In this document: positions 17,405-26,265 of the stretch, in pieces
How positions within the stretch are numbered: the first letter of the stretch is position 1
Layout of the letters: each line of letters starts with the position of its first letter
Made by a program: the position numbers and the translations under genes
Source of the DNA: an uncultured Pelagibacteraceae bacterium
GTDB taxonomy: Bacteria; Pseudomonadota; Alphaproteobacteria; Pelagibacterales; Pelagibacteraceae
NCBI GenBank assembly: GCA_902580945.1
Contig: CACHML010000010.1
Location: forward strand, 1 to 50,367
Length of the DNA: 50,367 nt
Direction: 5' to 3'
The notes under the pieces: model-generated
Told to the model about the DNA's origin: nothing
The model's input: only the letters and a program-made list of their open reading frames with translations
Database searches by the model: none

Positions 17405-17827
17405 TTAAGCATTTGCTGCTTCCCTAGCAATTAAATCTACTTCATTGTTTAAAGAATCTGTAGAGTGGCCTTTGACCCAACTCCATTTAATCTTAAATTC
17501 ATCAGTCAAATTATCCAGTTCAGTCCAGAGCTCTTTATTTTTAACCGGTTGTTTACTTGCAGTTTTCCAACCATTTTTTTTCCAGTTATGTATCCATTCT
17601 GTTATTCCTGATTTTACATATTTAGAGTCTGTAAAAATCTGAACATTGCTTCCTTTAGTAATTTTTTTAAGAGCTTTTATTGGAGCAAGTAATTCCATTT
17701 GATTGTTAGTGGTATCTTTTTTGCTACCTTTTATACAGGTTTTTTTTTTACCTTCTATAATGATTGCAGCCCACCCACCATTTCCAGGATTACCCAAACA
17801 AGATCCATCAGTATAGATTTTTATCAT
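17405..17827 (-). CDS. rnhA: Ribonuclease HI
   Basis: Degrades RNA in RNA-DNA hybrids. The 140-residue protein has the complete active site: D7 (YTDGSCLGNPG), E45 (NNQMELLA), D67 (FTDSKY) and D131 (NEVDLIARE), plus H121 in VKGHS. It is slightly shorter than E. coli RNase HI at the C-terminus. It overlaps thrB by one base, completing the ispH-thrB-rnhA order found in many alphaproteobacteria. Confidence 0.95.
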   Translation of the reverse strand: MIKIYTDGSCLGNPGNGGWAAIIIEGKKKTCIKGSKKDTTNNQMELLAPIKALKKITKGSNVQIFTDSKYVKSGITEWIHNWKKNGWKTASKQPVKNKELWTELDNLTDEFKIKWSWVKGHSTDSLNNEVDLIAREAANA

Positions 17828-18792
17828 TAGCTGTAATCCTTAAATGAATTTAATTTTCTGTGAAAATTTAATTTATCTAAATATTCTTTTGGGTCTTTAA
17901 TTTTAATTAATGCTTTTTTTGGAGTATTTAAATAATCATACGATCTCGTAAGAAGATATCTCAAAGCTGAACCTCTACATAAAGTATTGAAATTATTCTT
18001 TTCTTTGTAATTCAATTTTCTGACAGATTGGTAACCTTTTAATAATTGAGAAGACTTACTTTTATCTAAAATAAAAATTTTATTTTTTTTTTTAAAACAT
18101 AATGCATTCACACATGTAGCTAACTCATAAGCTAAAAAATCATTTGCAGAAAAATAAAAATCAATGAACCCATAATATTTTTTCTTATAGAAAAAAATAT
18201 TATCAATAAACAGATCGCTGTGAATTATTCCATTGGGCATATTTTTTGGCCATTTTTTCTTGATATCGACTAAGTTGGATCGCATAGTATCTATTAAATT
18301 ACTTGATAGTTTATTTATTCTTTTATCTATTCTATTCAATAAAGGTCCCCACGAATTCACTGATAATGAATTTTTTCTATATAATCTCAATTTTTTTGCA
18401 GCCAAATGTAATAGAGCTGCATTTTTTCCAACTTGAAAACAATCTTTATTTGTAAGTTGATTTTTGTCTTTTCCCTCTAAAAAACTTACTAAACATGCAG
18501 TCTTATTTTTAATTTTGAATAAATATTTACCTTTTTTATTTTTTATTGGCTCAGGACACTTAATTTTTTTTTTAGATAAACCAAACATCAAGTTCATAAA
18601 AAAAGGCAAATCTCTCTTTTGAACTCTCTTTTCAAAAATGGTTAATATTATTTTTCTCTTATCTGTTTTTATTAAATAGTTTGTATTCTCAATTCCTTTT
18701 TTAATACCAGAAAATGATTGGATTTTACCTATTATAAAACTTTTCTCTATTAGACTTAAATCGCTTCGATTTATTCTTGTATATACAGCCAT
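17827..18792 (-). CDS. thrB: Homoserine kinase (ThrB2/APH-type)
   Basis: Phosphorylates homoserine for threonine synthesis. At 321 residues it belongs to the aminoglycoside-phosphotransferase fold, not the GHMP fold: the N-terminus has the SGIKKGIENTNYLI pattern, and the catalytic loop is GIIHSDLFIDNIFF with the metal motif GFIDFYFS after it. This form of ThrB is standard in alphaproteobacteria. It shares one base with both ispH and rnhA. Threonine synthase is nearby at 15256-16626. Confidence 0.9.
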   Translation of the reverse strand: MAVYTRINRSDLSLIEKSFIIGKIQSFSGIKKGIENTNYLIKTDKRKIILTIFEKRVQKRDLPFFMNLMFGLSKKKIKCPEPIKNKKGKYLFKIKNKTACLVSFLEGKDKNQLTNKDCFQVGKNAALLHLAAKKLRLYRKNSLSVNSWGPLLNRIDKRINKLSSNLIDTMRSNLVDIKKKWPKNMPNGIIHSDLFIDNIFFYKKKYYGFIDFYFSANDFLAYELATCVNALCFKKKNKIFILDKSKSSQLLKGYQSVRKLNYKEKNNFNTLCRGSALRYLLTRSYDYLNTPKKALIKIKDPKEYLDKLNFHRKLNSFKDYS

Positions 18793-19742
18793 TAATTTAA
18801 TTTTCCTGGAATCTTAAATGTTACGTCCTCTTTTACTATTTCAACTTCCTCTATTTCTACAGTAAATTTTTTTTTAATATTTTCTATGAATTCATTAACT
18901 AATACTTCAGGAGCCGAGGCACCAGATGAAATGCCTATTGTTTTGCATTTAGATATTTTTTCTAGAGGAAAAGTGCTTTCCGAATGAATTAATTCAGCAT
19001 TTTCACATCCATTATTTTTAGCTACTTCAACCAATCTAACTGAGTTAGATGAATTTCTACTACCAATCACAAATAGATTATCACATTCTTTCGCAATCTT
19101 TTTTATTGCAGATTGTCTATTTGTGGTCGCATAGCAAATATCATCTTTCTTGGGCTCGCGAATATCAGGAAAGCGTTTTTTTAAAACGTTTATAATATCT
19201 TTAGTATCATCAACCGATAATGTTGTTTGTGTAATATAAGCAAGTTTATTGTTTTTATCCCTCTGATAATTTTTTGCATCATCAATTGTTTCTATGAGAT
19301 GAATTTTTCCATCAGGGACTTGACCCATTGTGCCAATTACTTCAGGATGATTTTTATGACCTATAAGCAAAACTTGAATATCTTTTCTATTTAAATTTTC
19401 TGCTTCTCTGTGAACTTTAGATACTAGTGGACATGTTGCATCAACAAAAATCATATTTAAACTTTCTGCTTCTTGAGGAACAGATTTTGGGACACCGTGA
19501 GCTGAAAAGATAACAGGTCTTGTTTTGTCTTCAATTTCATTAATCTCTTCAACAAATATTGCGCCAATTTTTTTTAAACCATCAACCACATGTTTGTTGT
19601 GAACTATTTCATGTCTTACGTACACAGGGGCGCCATATTTTTCTATACATTTCTTAACAATTTCAATTGCTCTATCAACTCCTGCACAAAAACCTCTGGG
19701 AGCTGCTAAAAGTATTTTAAGATGATTATTTTTCACTTTCAT
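18792..19742 (-). CDS. ispH: 4-hydroxy-3-methylbut-2-enyl diphosphate reductase
   Basis: Last enzyme of the MEP pathway, making IPP and DMAPP through an iron-sulfur cluster. The 316 residues carry the three cluster cysteines: C19 (RGFCAGVDRAI), C104 (DATCPLV) and C203 (DICYATTNRQ); HEIVHN and SAHGVP are also conserved. It lies directly downstream of the retinal-synthesis genes, so isoprenoid supply and carotenoid use may be co-transcribed. The preceding 57-residue gene overlaps its start by 17 nt. Confidence 0.96.
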   Translation of the reverse strand: MKVKNNHLKILLAAPRGFCAGVDRAIEIVKKCIEKYGAPVYVRHEIVHNKHVVDGLKKIGAIFVEEINEIEDKTRPVIFSAHGVPKSVPQEAESLNMIFVDATCPLVSKVHREAENLNRKDIQVLLIGHKNHPEVIGTMGQVPDGKIHLIETIDDAKNYQRDKNNKLAYITQTTLSVDDTKDIINVLKKRFPDIREPKKDDICYATTNRQSAIKKIAKECDNLFVIGSRNSSNSVRLVEVAKNNGCENAELIHSESTFPLEKISKCKTIGISSGASAPEVLVNEFIENIKKKFTVEIEEVEIVKEDVTFKIPGKLN

Positions 19743-19899
19743 CCTTTCGAAAAAATGGGATTAAAAAAACAATACATGCAATTAGAAAAAAAAGACTGCC
19801 AAACATAGCCCAAAAACTTCCCAAACTTGATATGATAAAACCCAACGCAGAGACAATGAATAAAATCCAACCAATTAGATTAATATTTTTATTGTTCAT
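19726..19899 (-). CDS. Small two-helix membrane protein between blh and ispH, unknown
   Basis: From the ATG at 19899 (a TTG at 19908 is less likely) it encodes 57 residues: two hydrophobic helices (about 7-28 and 32-51) and a charged tail RKDESEK. The 5' end overlaps the blh stop by 11 nt and the 3' end overlaps ispH by 17 nt, a pattern of tight translational coupling. The family is not recognised. A role near the retinal pathway is only suggested by position. Confidence 0.65.
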   Translation of the reverse strand: MNNKNINLIGWILFIVSALGFIISSLGSFWAMFGSLFFLIACIVFLIPFFRKDESEK

Positions 19900-20782
19900 T
19901 TTTTTCAATTAAATATTCGAGCAATATATGTGGAAAAGTTAATGAGGCCAATCCAATAAAAATTACTCGATATATAGTTTCATTAAATTCGTTATAATTA
20001 TGCAGAATTGATATTGAAATGACATATCCTAAAATCGTCAAAATTGTAAGTGGTAAAGCTTTCTTGATGAACACTGGCAAACCCTTTTTTAAATTTTTAT
20101 TTAATTCTCTAATCAAAGAAATCGAGTGCCTAATAGAATGTAAAAAGCAAAAGTAAATTGTAAAAGCAATTATTGGATTAAGAAAATAATTTAGGATTAG
20201 TATAGATAAATAATCCATTAACAGTAGTGATCTTGCTTCAAAACTTTTATTTAATGACAAAATAATCCCAGAGACCAAAGATAAAAGTATAAGCATGAAT
20301 AATATCTCATTAGATATTATTAAATTGTTTGAAATATAAAAATTTAATGTCTCAAAAATTGCGAGTGTTTCCTCTTTATGGAAAAATAAGGGTGATGTAA
20401 TTATTAATGATCCTTTTAAAAAATAAACTAATTCAAATTTTTCCTTTTTATTAATAAATTCTGAGTCCTCTTTACCAAAATGATAAGCTGCAACAATTAA
20501 AAATAAAAGAAGTAATAATTTTGGAAATACTAACCAAATCAATATTGTAATTACACCAATAAACAAATATCCTAAATAAAAAATACTCATAGATTTATAT
20601 CCAAAATACCTGATAAGCTTCTGACCTTTAATATGATCCAGAGAACCATGAGATATTCCAATAGTTAAAATCAAAAATAATGAAATAATCAAGAAACTAC
20701 CTTCTCTTAGGTATTCTATCCCAGATAAAAAAATACATAAATTAAAAAAAATTAAAGAGTGGTAAAAATTAATTTTGATCAT
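19889..20782 (-). CDS. blh: 15,15'-beta-carotene dioxygenase, Brp/Blh family
   Basis: Cleaves beta-carotene into two retinal molecules in the membrane. The 297-residue protein has many helices and the family's conserved histidines: GISHGSLDH (H45, H50), AAYHFGKED (H101) and FLHSIRH (H215, H219). It follows crtY by 5 bp and ends the crtI-crtB-crtY-blh series, so the end product of the cluster should be retinal, not carotenoid pigment. The partner rhodopsin gene is not in the window. Confidence 0.92.
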   Translation of the reverse strand: MIKINFYHSLIFFNLCIFLSGIEYLREGSFLIISLFLILTIGISHGSLDHIKGQKLIRYFGYKSMSIFYLGYLFIGVITILIWLVFPKLLLLLFLIVAAYHFGKEDSEFINKKEKFELVYFLKGSLIITSPLFFHKEETLAIFETLNFYISNNLIISNEILFMLILLSLVSGIILSLNKSFEARSLLLMDYLSILILNYFLNPIIAFTIYFCFLHSIRHSISLIRELNKNLKKGLPVFIKKALPLTILTILGYVISISILHNYNEFNETIYRVIFIGLASLTFPHILLEYLIEKNEQ

Positions 20783-20787
20783 TTAAT

Positions 20788-21852
20788 TTAAAAAAGTGCT
20801 TTTATAAAAATCCATTTAGGCATTTTTAATATTATTGATAAATCTTCAAAAAAATTACTTCTATTCGACAAAAATTTTATAACAGTATTAGATTTATTAT
20901 TAAACATCCTAAAAAAAATATTCGGCATTTTGCTTGGATTATTTTTCAGAACTTTTAAGAAAATATTATCGAGAAATTGATATTTCTTTTTAATTTGAAA
21001 AGTTTTCAATTTACTAATGTTTTCTATGTTTTCACTTATATATTTACTTTGTTCTTGAATATTTAGAAAAGTATAACCAGTGCTTAACCTTGTCATACCT
21101 CCAGCTGTTCCAATATTAATTTTATTCTTAATCTGACTAATTGCTGGGTAAAAAAGAGGTATTGCACCCACTTCTTTATATGTAATTTTATAATCTTTTA
21201 TTTTAAGATTATTCTCAATATATTCTCTAATTTGCTGATCATAATCTTTTTGGGAGTCGTCGTTCATTTCTGATAACCAAGTTGTTTCAACCAATGCTTT
21301 CTTTTGTGAATATGGAAGTGTATAAAAAAAATGAACACTTCCTCTCTGTTCACAATCAAAATCCATTAGATTCATCATTTCTTCATCGAAAAATTCCTTT
21401 TTTGTTTCTATTTCTACCCCACAAAAATGCTGCCATAGTCCATTGTTTTGATTATTTAAATTTGGAACACTATTAAATACTAAAGAGTTATCAAAGTTTA
21501 TATTTTGATCATTTTTGTGAAATGAAATATTTTTATTTTCTTTTAATCTATTGTTTATCTTCTCATAAAATAGCCCACTATCAATACTTTGATATGGATA
21601 ATTATTGCACTCTAGATATCTAGTCTTTTGGGGCACATTTATAGAAAAATGTTTCCAATTTTTTTTTACACAATCTTCAAAATTATGCGGGAATGTCTTC
21701 CAAAAAGACCAAGTTTTATCTTTTTTGTATTCATTTCTCGGTTCAATAATAGCTAATGTTTTATTTTTTAACTTATTATTTGTCTCTAATTCGTATGCTA
21801 AAGATAATCCTGCGCAACCTCCTCCGATTATTACAAAATCAAAATCTTTCAT
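20788..21852 (-). CDS. crtY: Lycopene beta-cyclase
   Basis: Cyclises lycopene to beta-carotene. The 354-residue protein starts with a dinucleotide-binding motif FVIIGGGCAGLSLAYEL, followed by KTWSFWKTF, and has the IGTAGGMTRLSTGYTF motif near residue 245, all diagnostic of CrtY-type cyclases. It is somewhat shorter than the usual 380-390 residues. It overlaps crtB by 14 nt. Confidence 0.93.
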   Translation of the reverse strand: MKDFDFVIIGGGCAGLSLAYELETNNKLKNKTLAIIEPRNEYKKDKTWSFWKTFPHNFEDCVKKNWKHFSINVPQKTRYLECNNYPYQSIDSGLFYEKINNRLKENKNISFHKNDQNINFDNSLVFNSVPNLNNQNNGLWQHFCGVEIETKKEFFDEEMMNLMDFDCEQRGSVHFFYTLPYSQKKALVETTWLSEMNDDSQKDYDQQIREYIENNLKIKDYKITYKEVGAIPLFYPAISQIKNKINIGTAGGMTRLSTGYTFLNIQEQSKYISENIENISKLKTFQIKKKYQFLDNIFLKVLKNNPSKMPNIFFRMFNNKSNTVIKFLSNRSNFFEDLSIILKMPKWIFIKALF

Positions 21853-22690
21853 TTAAGTTTATTTCTTCACTAATTAATTTGTGTTCTTTATCTCTAAGGT
21901 GATTATGTTTTTTAATCAATGATAGTTTTACTAGGTCAAATATACATAATATTGTTTGTAATATTTTACCACTTTTAGTAACAAAAATTTTACCTGATTT
22001 ATTATAATTTTGAATTGTTTGTTTTTTAATAATATTTCTTCCAATTTGTCTATAAACTCTTCTTGCAACTAAAATTGAAAATCTAAGAGTTAATTGAATA
22101 TCTTTTATTGATGAAAAGCTACTATCATAAAATAAATCTGCAGTAGCTAATGTTTCTTTTATGGTTTCAAAATTATGTTTTATGTAAAACCTTTTATTTT
22201 TAGAGTCCTCTATCACATCTCTAGAAATATTTGTTAGTTGCATAGCTATTCCCAAATCTATAGCCGATTTAAGAGAATTAGAGCTGGTGACATTTAAAAT
22301 TTTTGCCATCATTAATCCAACAGTTCCTGCTACTCTATATGAATAAATTAATAATTCCTTTTTTGAATTTAATTTTACTTCGCTTTGAATATCAGACTCC
22401 ACACCATCGAATAGGTCTTCTACAATTTTTGTGGAAATATTATATTCATGCATTAATACCCACATATTTTTTATTATCGGATTCTGAAATTCTTGATTGT
22501 TAAAATTATTTTTGAAGTTTAAAAATCTTCTTAATTTAACATCAATTGTACCTTCATCGTCTGCTATATTGTCTAAAGTTCTACAAAAATCGTATAAATT
22601 AGAACACTTCAAGTAAGTTTCTTTCGGAAGAAAAAAACCAGCCCAGTAAAATGATTTTGCGTATATTGATAGAAAACTTTTTTTCTCCAT
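21839..22690 (-). CDS. crtB: Phytoene synthase
   Basis: Joins two geranylgeranyl diphosphates into phytoene. The 283 residues include YAKSFYWAGFFLP, the first Asp motif CRTLDNIADD (D40, D44), YSYRVAGTVGLMM, and the second Asp motif ISRDVIEDSKNKRFY. It shares one base with crtI and 14 nt with crtY. No GGPP synthase (crtE) is present next to it, so its substrate must come from a gene elsewhere. Confidence 0.94.
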   Translation of the reverse strand: MEKKSFLSIYAKSFYWAGFFLPKETYLKCSNLYDFCRTLDNIADDEGTIDVKLRRFLNFKNNFNNQEFQNPIIKNMWVLMHEYNISTKIVEDLFDGVESDIQSEVKLNSKKELLIYSYRVAGTVGLMMAKILNVTSSNSLKSAIDLGIAMQLTNISRDVIEDSKNKRFYIKHNFETIKETLATADLFYDSSFSSIKDIQLTLRFSILVARRVYRQIGRNIIKKQTIQNYNKSGKIFVTKSGKILQTILCIFDLVKLSLIKKHNHLRDKEHKLISEEINLNERF

Positions 22691-24147
22691 TACAAAATTT
22701 TGTCTAAGACTTTTGCTGAAGATAGTACTCCTGGTACACCTGCTCCAGGATGGGTGCCTGCTCCAACAAAATACAAACCATCAAAAATCTCTGATTTATT
22801 ATGAAATCTAAAATAAGCTGATTGGGTAAATTTTGGTTGAATAGAAAAACCTGAGCCATATTTTGTATTTAACTCTTTCTCAAAATAATCTGGAGTTAAA
22901 TAAAAATCCTCAACAATATTTTCGCTTAGATTGGGAAGTAAACTTTTTTCCATTTTTTTAATTACTAATTTTTTCATTTTATCTCCCTCAATAGACCAGT
23001 CTATACCAGATTGATTATTAGGAACTGGCACCAACACATAAAAACAATCGTGATTATCGGGCGCCATAGATTTGTCAGTAGCTGTTGGTCTATGTAAGTA
23101 GTAACTAATATCGTCATTTAATTTTTTATTATTAAAAATATCATCCAAATGTTCTTTGTACTTATCTCCAAATTTGATGGTATGATGTTCAACATCGTCA
23201 TAAACTTTTTTAGTTCCAAAGTAATATACAAATAAACCCATTGAATATTCCATTCTTTTCATCTTCCAATTAAAAATAGAATTAATACTATTTGTGTTAG
23301 CTAATTTTGAGTAAACTGCAGGTGGATCGGCGTTGCAAATGACATTATCTGTCTCTATTTTGTCCCCGTTGCTTAGTTCAACGCCAGTTATTTTATTTTT
23401 ATTTGATAAGATTTTATTTACTTCGCATCCTTTTAATATTTTTATATGTTCTTCATTCATTAGTTTTTCCATACCATTTATTATTTGACCAGTACCCCCC
23501 ATTGAATAATGAATCCCCCATTTTTTTTCTAAATATAAAATTAATCCATATATGGATGTTGTTGTAAAAGGATTACCACCGACCAACAGTGGATGCATAC
23601 TAAGTAATCTTCTTAATTTTTCATTTTCTATGTAAGAGGAAACTAAACCATACACAGATTTATAACTCTTCAGATTGAACAAAGAGGGTACTTGCTTTAA
23701 CATAAATGAAGGTTTATCAAATGGTACATCTGATAATTCAGTAAATCCTTTATCGAAAATTTTTTTGGTAAATTTTACTAAATTTTTATAACCCTTGGCA
23801 TCTTTTTCATTGATCTTTATTATTTGATCAATCATCTCTTGTTCATTACCTGAGTAGTTAAATTTAAAACCATCCTCAAATACAAATTGATACCAGGTTT
23901 TGAGAGGTCTAATTTCTAAATAATTTTTTGAGTTTTTATTAAAAAGTTGGAATAATTCATCAATCAAATAAGGCGCTGTTATAACAGTTGGACCACCGTC
24001 AAATGTAAATCCATTTTTTCTAAAAACTCTTGCTCTTCCACCTAAATCTTTATGTTTTTCAATCAGAGTCACATTATGACCCTTAGCCTTTAATCTCAAT
24101 GCTGCGGCCATACCCCCAAAACCTGATCCAATTACTATCGAATTCAT
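22690..24147 (-). CDS. crtI: Phytoene desaturase
   Basis: FAD enzyme turning phytoene into lycopene in four steps. The 485 residues begin with SIVIGSGFGGMAAALRL, then DLGGRARVF and FTFDGGPTVITAP, and end with FVGAGTHPGAGVPGVLSSAK, the standard CrtI signatures. It is the first carotenoid gene after atpF, with 44 bp between them that hold a TATAAA at 24157-24162 (minus strand) but no convincing -35, so read-through from the atp genes is plausible. Confidence 0.95.
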   Translation of the reverse strand: MNSIVIGSGFGGMAAALRLKAKGHNVTLIEKHKDLGGRARVFRKNGFTFDGGPTVITAPYLIDELFQLFNKNSKNYLEIRPLKTWYQFVFEDGFKFNYSGNEQEMIDQIIKINEKDAKGYKNLVKFTKKIFDKGFTELSDVPFDKPSFMLKQVPSLFNLKSYKSVYGLVSSYIENEKLRRLLSMHPLLVGGNPFTTTSIYGLILYLEKKWGIHYSMGGTGQIINGMEKLMNEEHIKILKGCEVNKILSNKNKITGVELSNGDKIETDNVICNADPPAVYSKLANTNSINSIFNWKMKRMEYSMGLFVYYFGTKKVYDDVEHHTIKFGDKYKEHLDDIFNNKKLNDDISYYLHRPTATDKSMAPDNHDCFYVLVPVPNNQSGIDWSIEGDKMKKLVIKKMEKSLLPNLSENIVEDFYLTPDYFEKELNTKYGSGFSIQPKFTQSAYFRFHNKSEIFDGLYFVGAGTHPGAGVPGVLSSAKVLDKIL

Positions 24148-24191
24148 AATAAAGATTTTATATTATTTTGAGTAAATGTAACGTAATTAAG

Positions 24192-24689
24192 TTATGAATT
24201 AATTTTTTTTAATTCAGACTTTGCTTCTTCAAGATTTTTTTCAAAAAGATTATCTAATTTGGACCTATCAACTGTTGTAGTCATAATCTTTTTCACAGAC
24301 TCTAGTGCAATTTTAATTGATCTATTTTTTATTTCTTTGATTGCTGATTCTTTCATCTGATTTATTTTAGTTTGAGTTAAATTTTTCTTTATTTCAGAAC
24401 TTTTATGAAACTTTTCATTCATGCTAATAACAAGCTGTTCCGACTCAGTTTTGGCTTGATCGAGTATTTTTTTGGTTTCTACTTCTACAGAGTTAAGTTT
24501 AGCCTGAGCCTCATCTAAGAGTTTCTTTGACTCAACTCTTAACTTTTCACTTTCATCAATTTCCTTTTTTATATCTCCTATCATTTTTGTAAGGAGATTG
24601 TTTATATTCTGAGGAATTTTAAAATATACTAACAGACCAATAAATATAAAAAATGAAATTGCTACCCAAAATGTTGCATCAAACGACAT
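24192..24689 (-). CDS. atpF: ATP synthase Fo subunit b
   Basis: Peripheral stalk subunit. The 165 residues comprise one N-terminal membrane helix (FWVAISFFIFIGLLVYF, about 7-23) and a long charged coiled coil. It overlaps the b' gene by 11 nt. Alphaproteobacteria use a b/b' heterodimer, and the order a-c-b'-b here matches. F1 genes are not in the window, as is usual for this class, where Fo and F1 are separate loci. Confidence 0.92.
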   Translation of the reverse strand: MSFDATFWVAISFFIFIGLLVYFKIPQNINNLLTKMIGDIKKEIDESEKLRVESKKLLDEAQAKLNSVEVETKKILDQAKTESEQLVISMNEKFHKSSEIKKNLTQTKINQMKESAIKEIKNRSIKIALESVKKIMTTTVDRSKLDNLFEKNLEEAKSELKKINS

Positions 24690-25269
24690 CTTTTCTCTCT
24701 TTGTTTAATTTTGCTTGATCCTCTACTATTGCAGCAATGCTGCTACTATTTACATCTTCACCAATCAGCTCTTTTATTAATTCTGCTGATGTTTCGGCTG
24801 CTATTTTGTTTATTTTTTCTCCTGATTTGTTTCTAAATTCAGACAACTCGTTTTCTACTGAACTAATTTCTTCATCAAGATCTTTTTCTAATGTATTTCT
24901 TTTTTTATTAATATCCTCTAATATTTTTTCTCTAGCTTCATTAAAGTAGTTTTTCGCTTTAATTTTACTTTCTAAAATAATTTTTTCATATTCATCAATT
25001 TTTTTCTGACTTTCTTCTTTTTGTTTTTCTGCTGTTTCAATATTTTCTAGTATTTGGGACTTTCTAGTTTCCAAGTTATCGCTGATTTTCGGCAATATAA
25101 CTTTGGTTAAAACAATAAAAAGTATTCCAAATGTGATGATAAGCCAGAATATTTGAGATATCCAAAACTCTGGATTGAGTTGAGGCATACCACCACTTTC
25201 AGCAGCAAATACTGTATTAAAACATGCAAAGCATGTGACGAATACTAAAATAATTTTTTTTTTTAACAT
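24679..25269 (-). CDS. atpF': ATP synthase Fo subunit b'
   Basis: Second peripheral stalk subunit, 196 residues. An N-terminal signal-like hydrophobic stretch (about 5-22) precedes PQLNPEFWISQIFWLIITFGILFI (shown in part), the membrane helix at about 35-58, then a long Glu/Lys-rich coiled coil. The extra N-terminal segment is common in b' proteins of this class. It starts 3 bp after atpE ends. Confidence 0.9.
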   Translation of the reverse strand: MLKKKIILVFVTCFACFNTVFAAESGGMPQLNPEFWISQIFWLIITFGILFIVLTKVILPKISDNLETRKSQILENIETAEKQKEESQKKIDEYEKIILESKIKAKNYFNEAREKILEDINKKRNTLEKDLDEEISSVENELSEFRNKSGEKINKIAAETSAELIKELIGEDVNSSSIAAIVEDQAKLNKERKDVV

Positions 25270-25272
25270 TAA

Positions 25273-25500
25273 CTAAAATGCAAATAAAATAATCAACGCA
25301 ACTACTAGTCCAAATAATCCTGTAGCTTCAGCTAAAGCAAATCCTAATAATAAATTAGGGAATTGTTTTTGAGCTGCAGACGGATTTCTCATAGCACCAG
25401 ATAAGTAATTACCAAAGATAATTCCAATACCAACTCCTGCACCTGCTAGCGCAATAGCTGCCAAACCTGCTCCTATCATTTTTGCTGCTTCTAATTCCAT
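25273..25500 (-). CDS. atpE: ATP synthase Fo subunit c
   Basis: Proteolipid forming the rotor ring. The 75 residues form two helices; the Gly/Ala-rich first helix has AGVGIGIIFG (21-30), the loop is RNPSAAQKQ, and the proton-carrying acid is E58 in ALAEATG. Glu at this position, with no neighbouring Gln/Ser/Thr sodium signature that I can see, suggests proton coupling. Its ribosome binding site is the strongest I noticed in the window, as expected for a subunit needed in many copies. Confidence 0.96.
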   Translation of the reverse strand: MELEAAKMIGAGLAAIALAGAGVGIGIIFGNYLSGAMRNPSAAQKQFPNLLLGFALAEATGLFGLVVALIILFAF

Positions 25501-25503
25501 TCT

Positions 25504-25510
25504 TCCTCCT
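25504..25510 (-). promoter_or_regulatory. Strong ribosome binding site of atpE
   Basis: On the minus strand AGGAGGA (25510 to 25504) lies just before the atpE ATG at 25500. This near-full match to the anti-Shine-Dalgarno sequence stands out in a window where most genes have a weak site or none, and fits the high copy number of subunit c. Confidence 0.75.
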
Positions 25511-25517
25511 TTTTTTA

Positions 25518-26252
25518 TTAATGGTGTAAATTTAATGCATCATTCAAATAAATGCATGTTAAAATTGCAAATACATATGCTTGAAGAAAAGCAACTAATA
25601 TCTCCAAACCTGTAAGTGCAACCGAAAAACTTAGTGGAAGCCACCCACCAACAATTCCTAAGCTAATGACAAAACCCCCAAATACCTTCATCATCGTATG
25701 ACCAGCCATCATATTTGCGAAAAGTCTTACAGATAAGCTAATTGGCCGACTTAAATACGAGATAATCTCAATAACAACTATTAACGGAAGTAATACCATT
25801 GGAACTCCACTAGGAACAAATAATTTTAAATATCCTAATCCATGTTTAATAAATCCAATAATTGTAACTCCAATAAAGATAAAAGCTGCTAACACAAATG
25901 TAACTATAATATGACTTGTTACTGTAAACGCATAAGGTATCATTCCGAACATGTTACAAAATAGAACAAACATAAATAGTGAGAAAATAAAAGAAAAGTA
26001 TGGTTTTGCTTTTGATCCAGCTGTATCACTAATCATTTTTGCCACAAAGGTATAACTGAGTTCTGACAATAGTTGTAATTTGTCAGGTATTAAGGTTTTT
26101 TTCTTAGCACCTAAATTAAAAATTATCAAAATAGCTAATGAGCTTATAACCATAAATAAACTTGCATTGGTGAAAGAAATATCAACAGAGCCTAATTTTA
26201 TTTCCGGTCCAATCCTATAAACGTTGAATTGGTACATTGGATTTGATGCCAT
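25518..26252 (-). CDS. atpB: ATP synthase Fo subunit a
   Basis: Stator channel subunit. The 244 residues form five to six helices, with the essential arginine R176 in LSVRLFANMMAGH and the late helix motif LEILVAFLQAYVF. It follows atpI by 13 bp and precedes atpE by 17 bp. Normal length for alphaproteobacteria. Confidence 0.96.
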   Translation of the reverse strand: MASNPMYQFNVYRIGPEIKLGSVDISFTNASLFMVISSLAILIIFNLGAKKKTLIPDKLQLLSELSYTFVAKMISDTAGSKAKPYFSFIFSLFMFVLFCNMFGMIPYAFTVTSHIIVTFVLAAFIFIGVTIIGFIKHGLGYLKLFVPSGVPMVLLPLIVVIEIISYLSRPISLSVRLFANMMAGHTMMKVFGGFVISLGIVGGWLPLSFSVALTGLEILVAFLQAYVFAILTCIYLNDALNLHH

Positions 26253-26265
26253 TATATTCTCTTAC

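Noticed and set aside
24737..24949. Open frame antisense to the b' subunit gene
   Set aside because: It is a Ser/Leu/Phe-rich mirror of the coiled-coil codons and has no start context or conserved feature. The same holds for the similar open frames antisense to smc.
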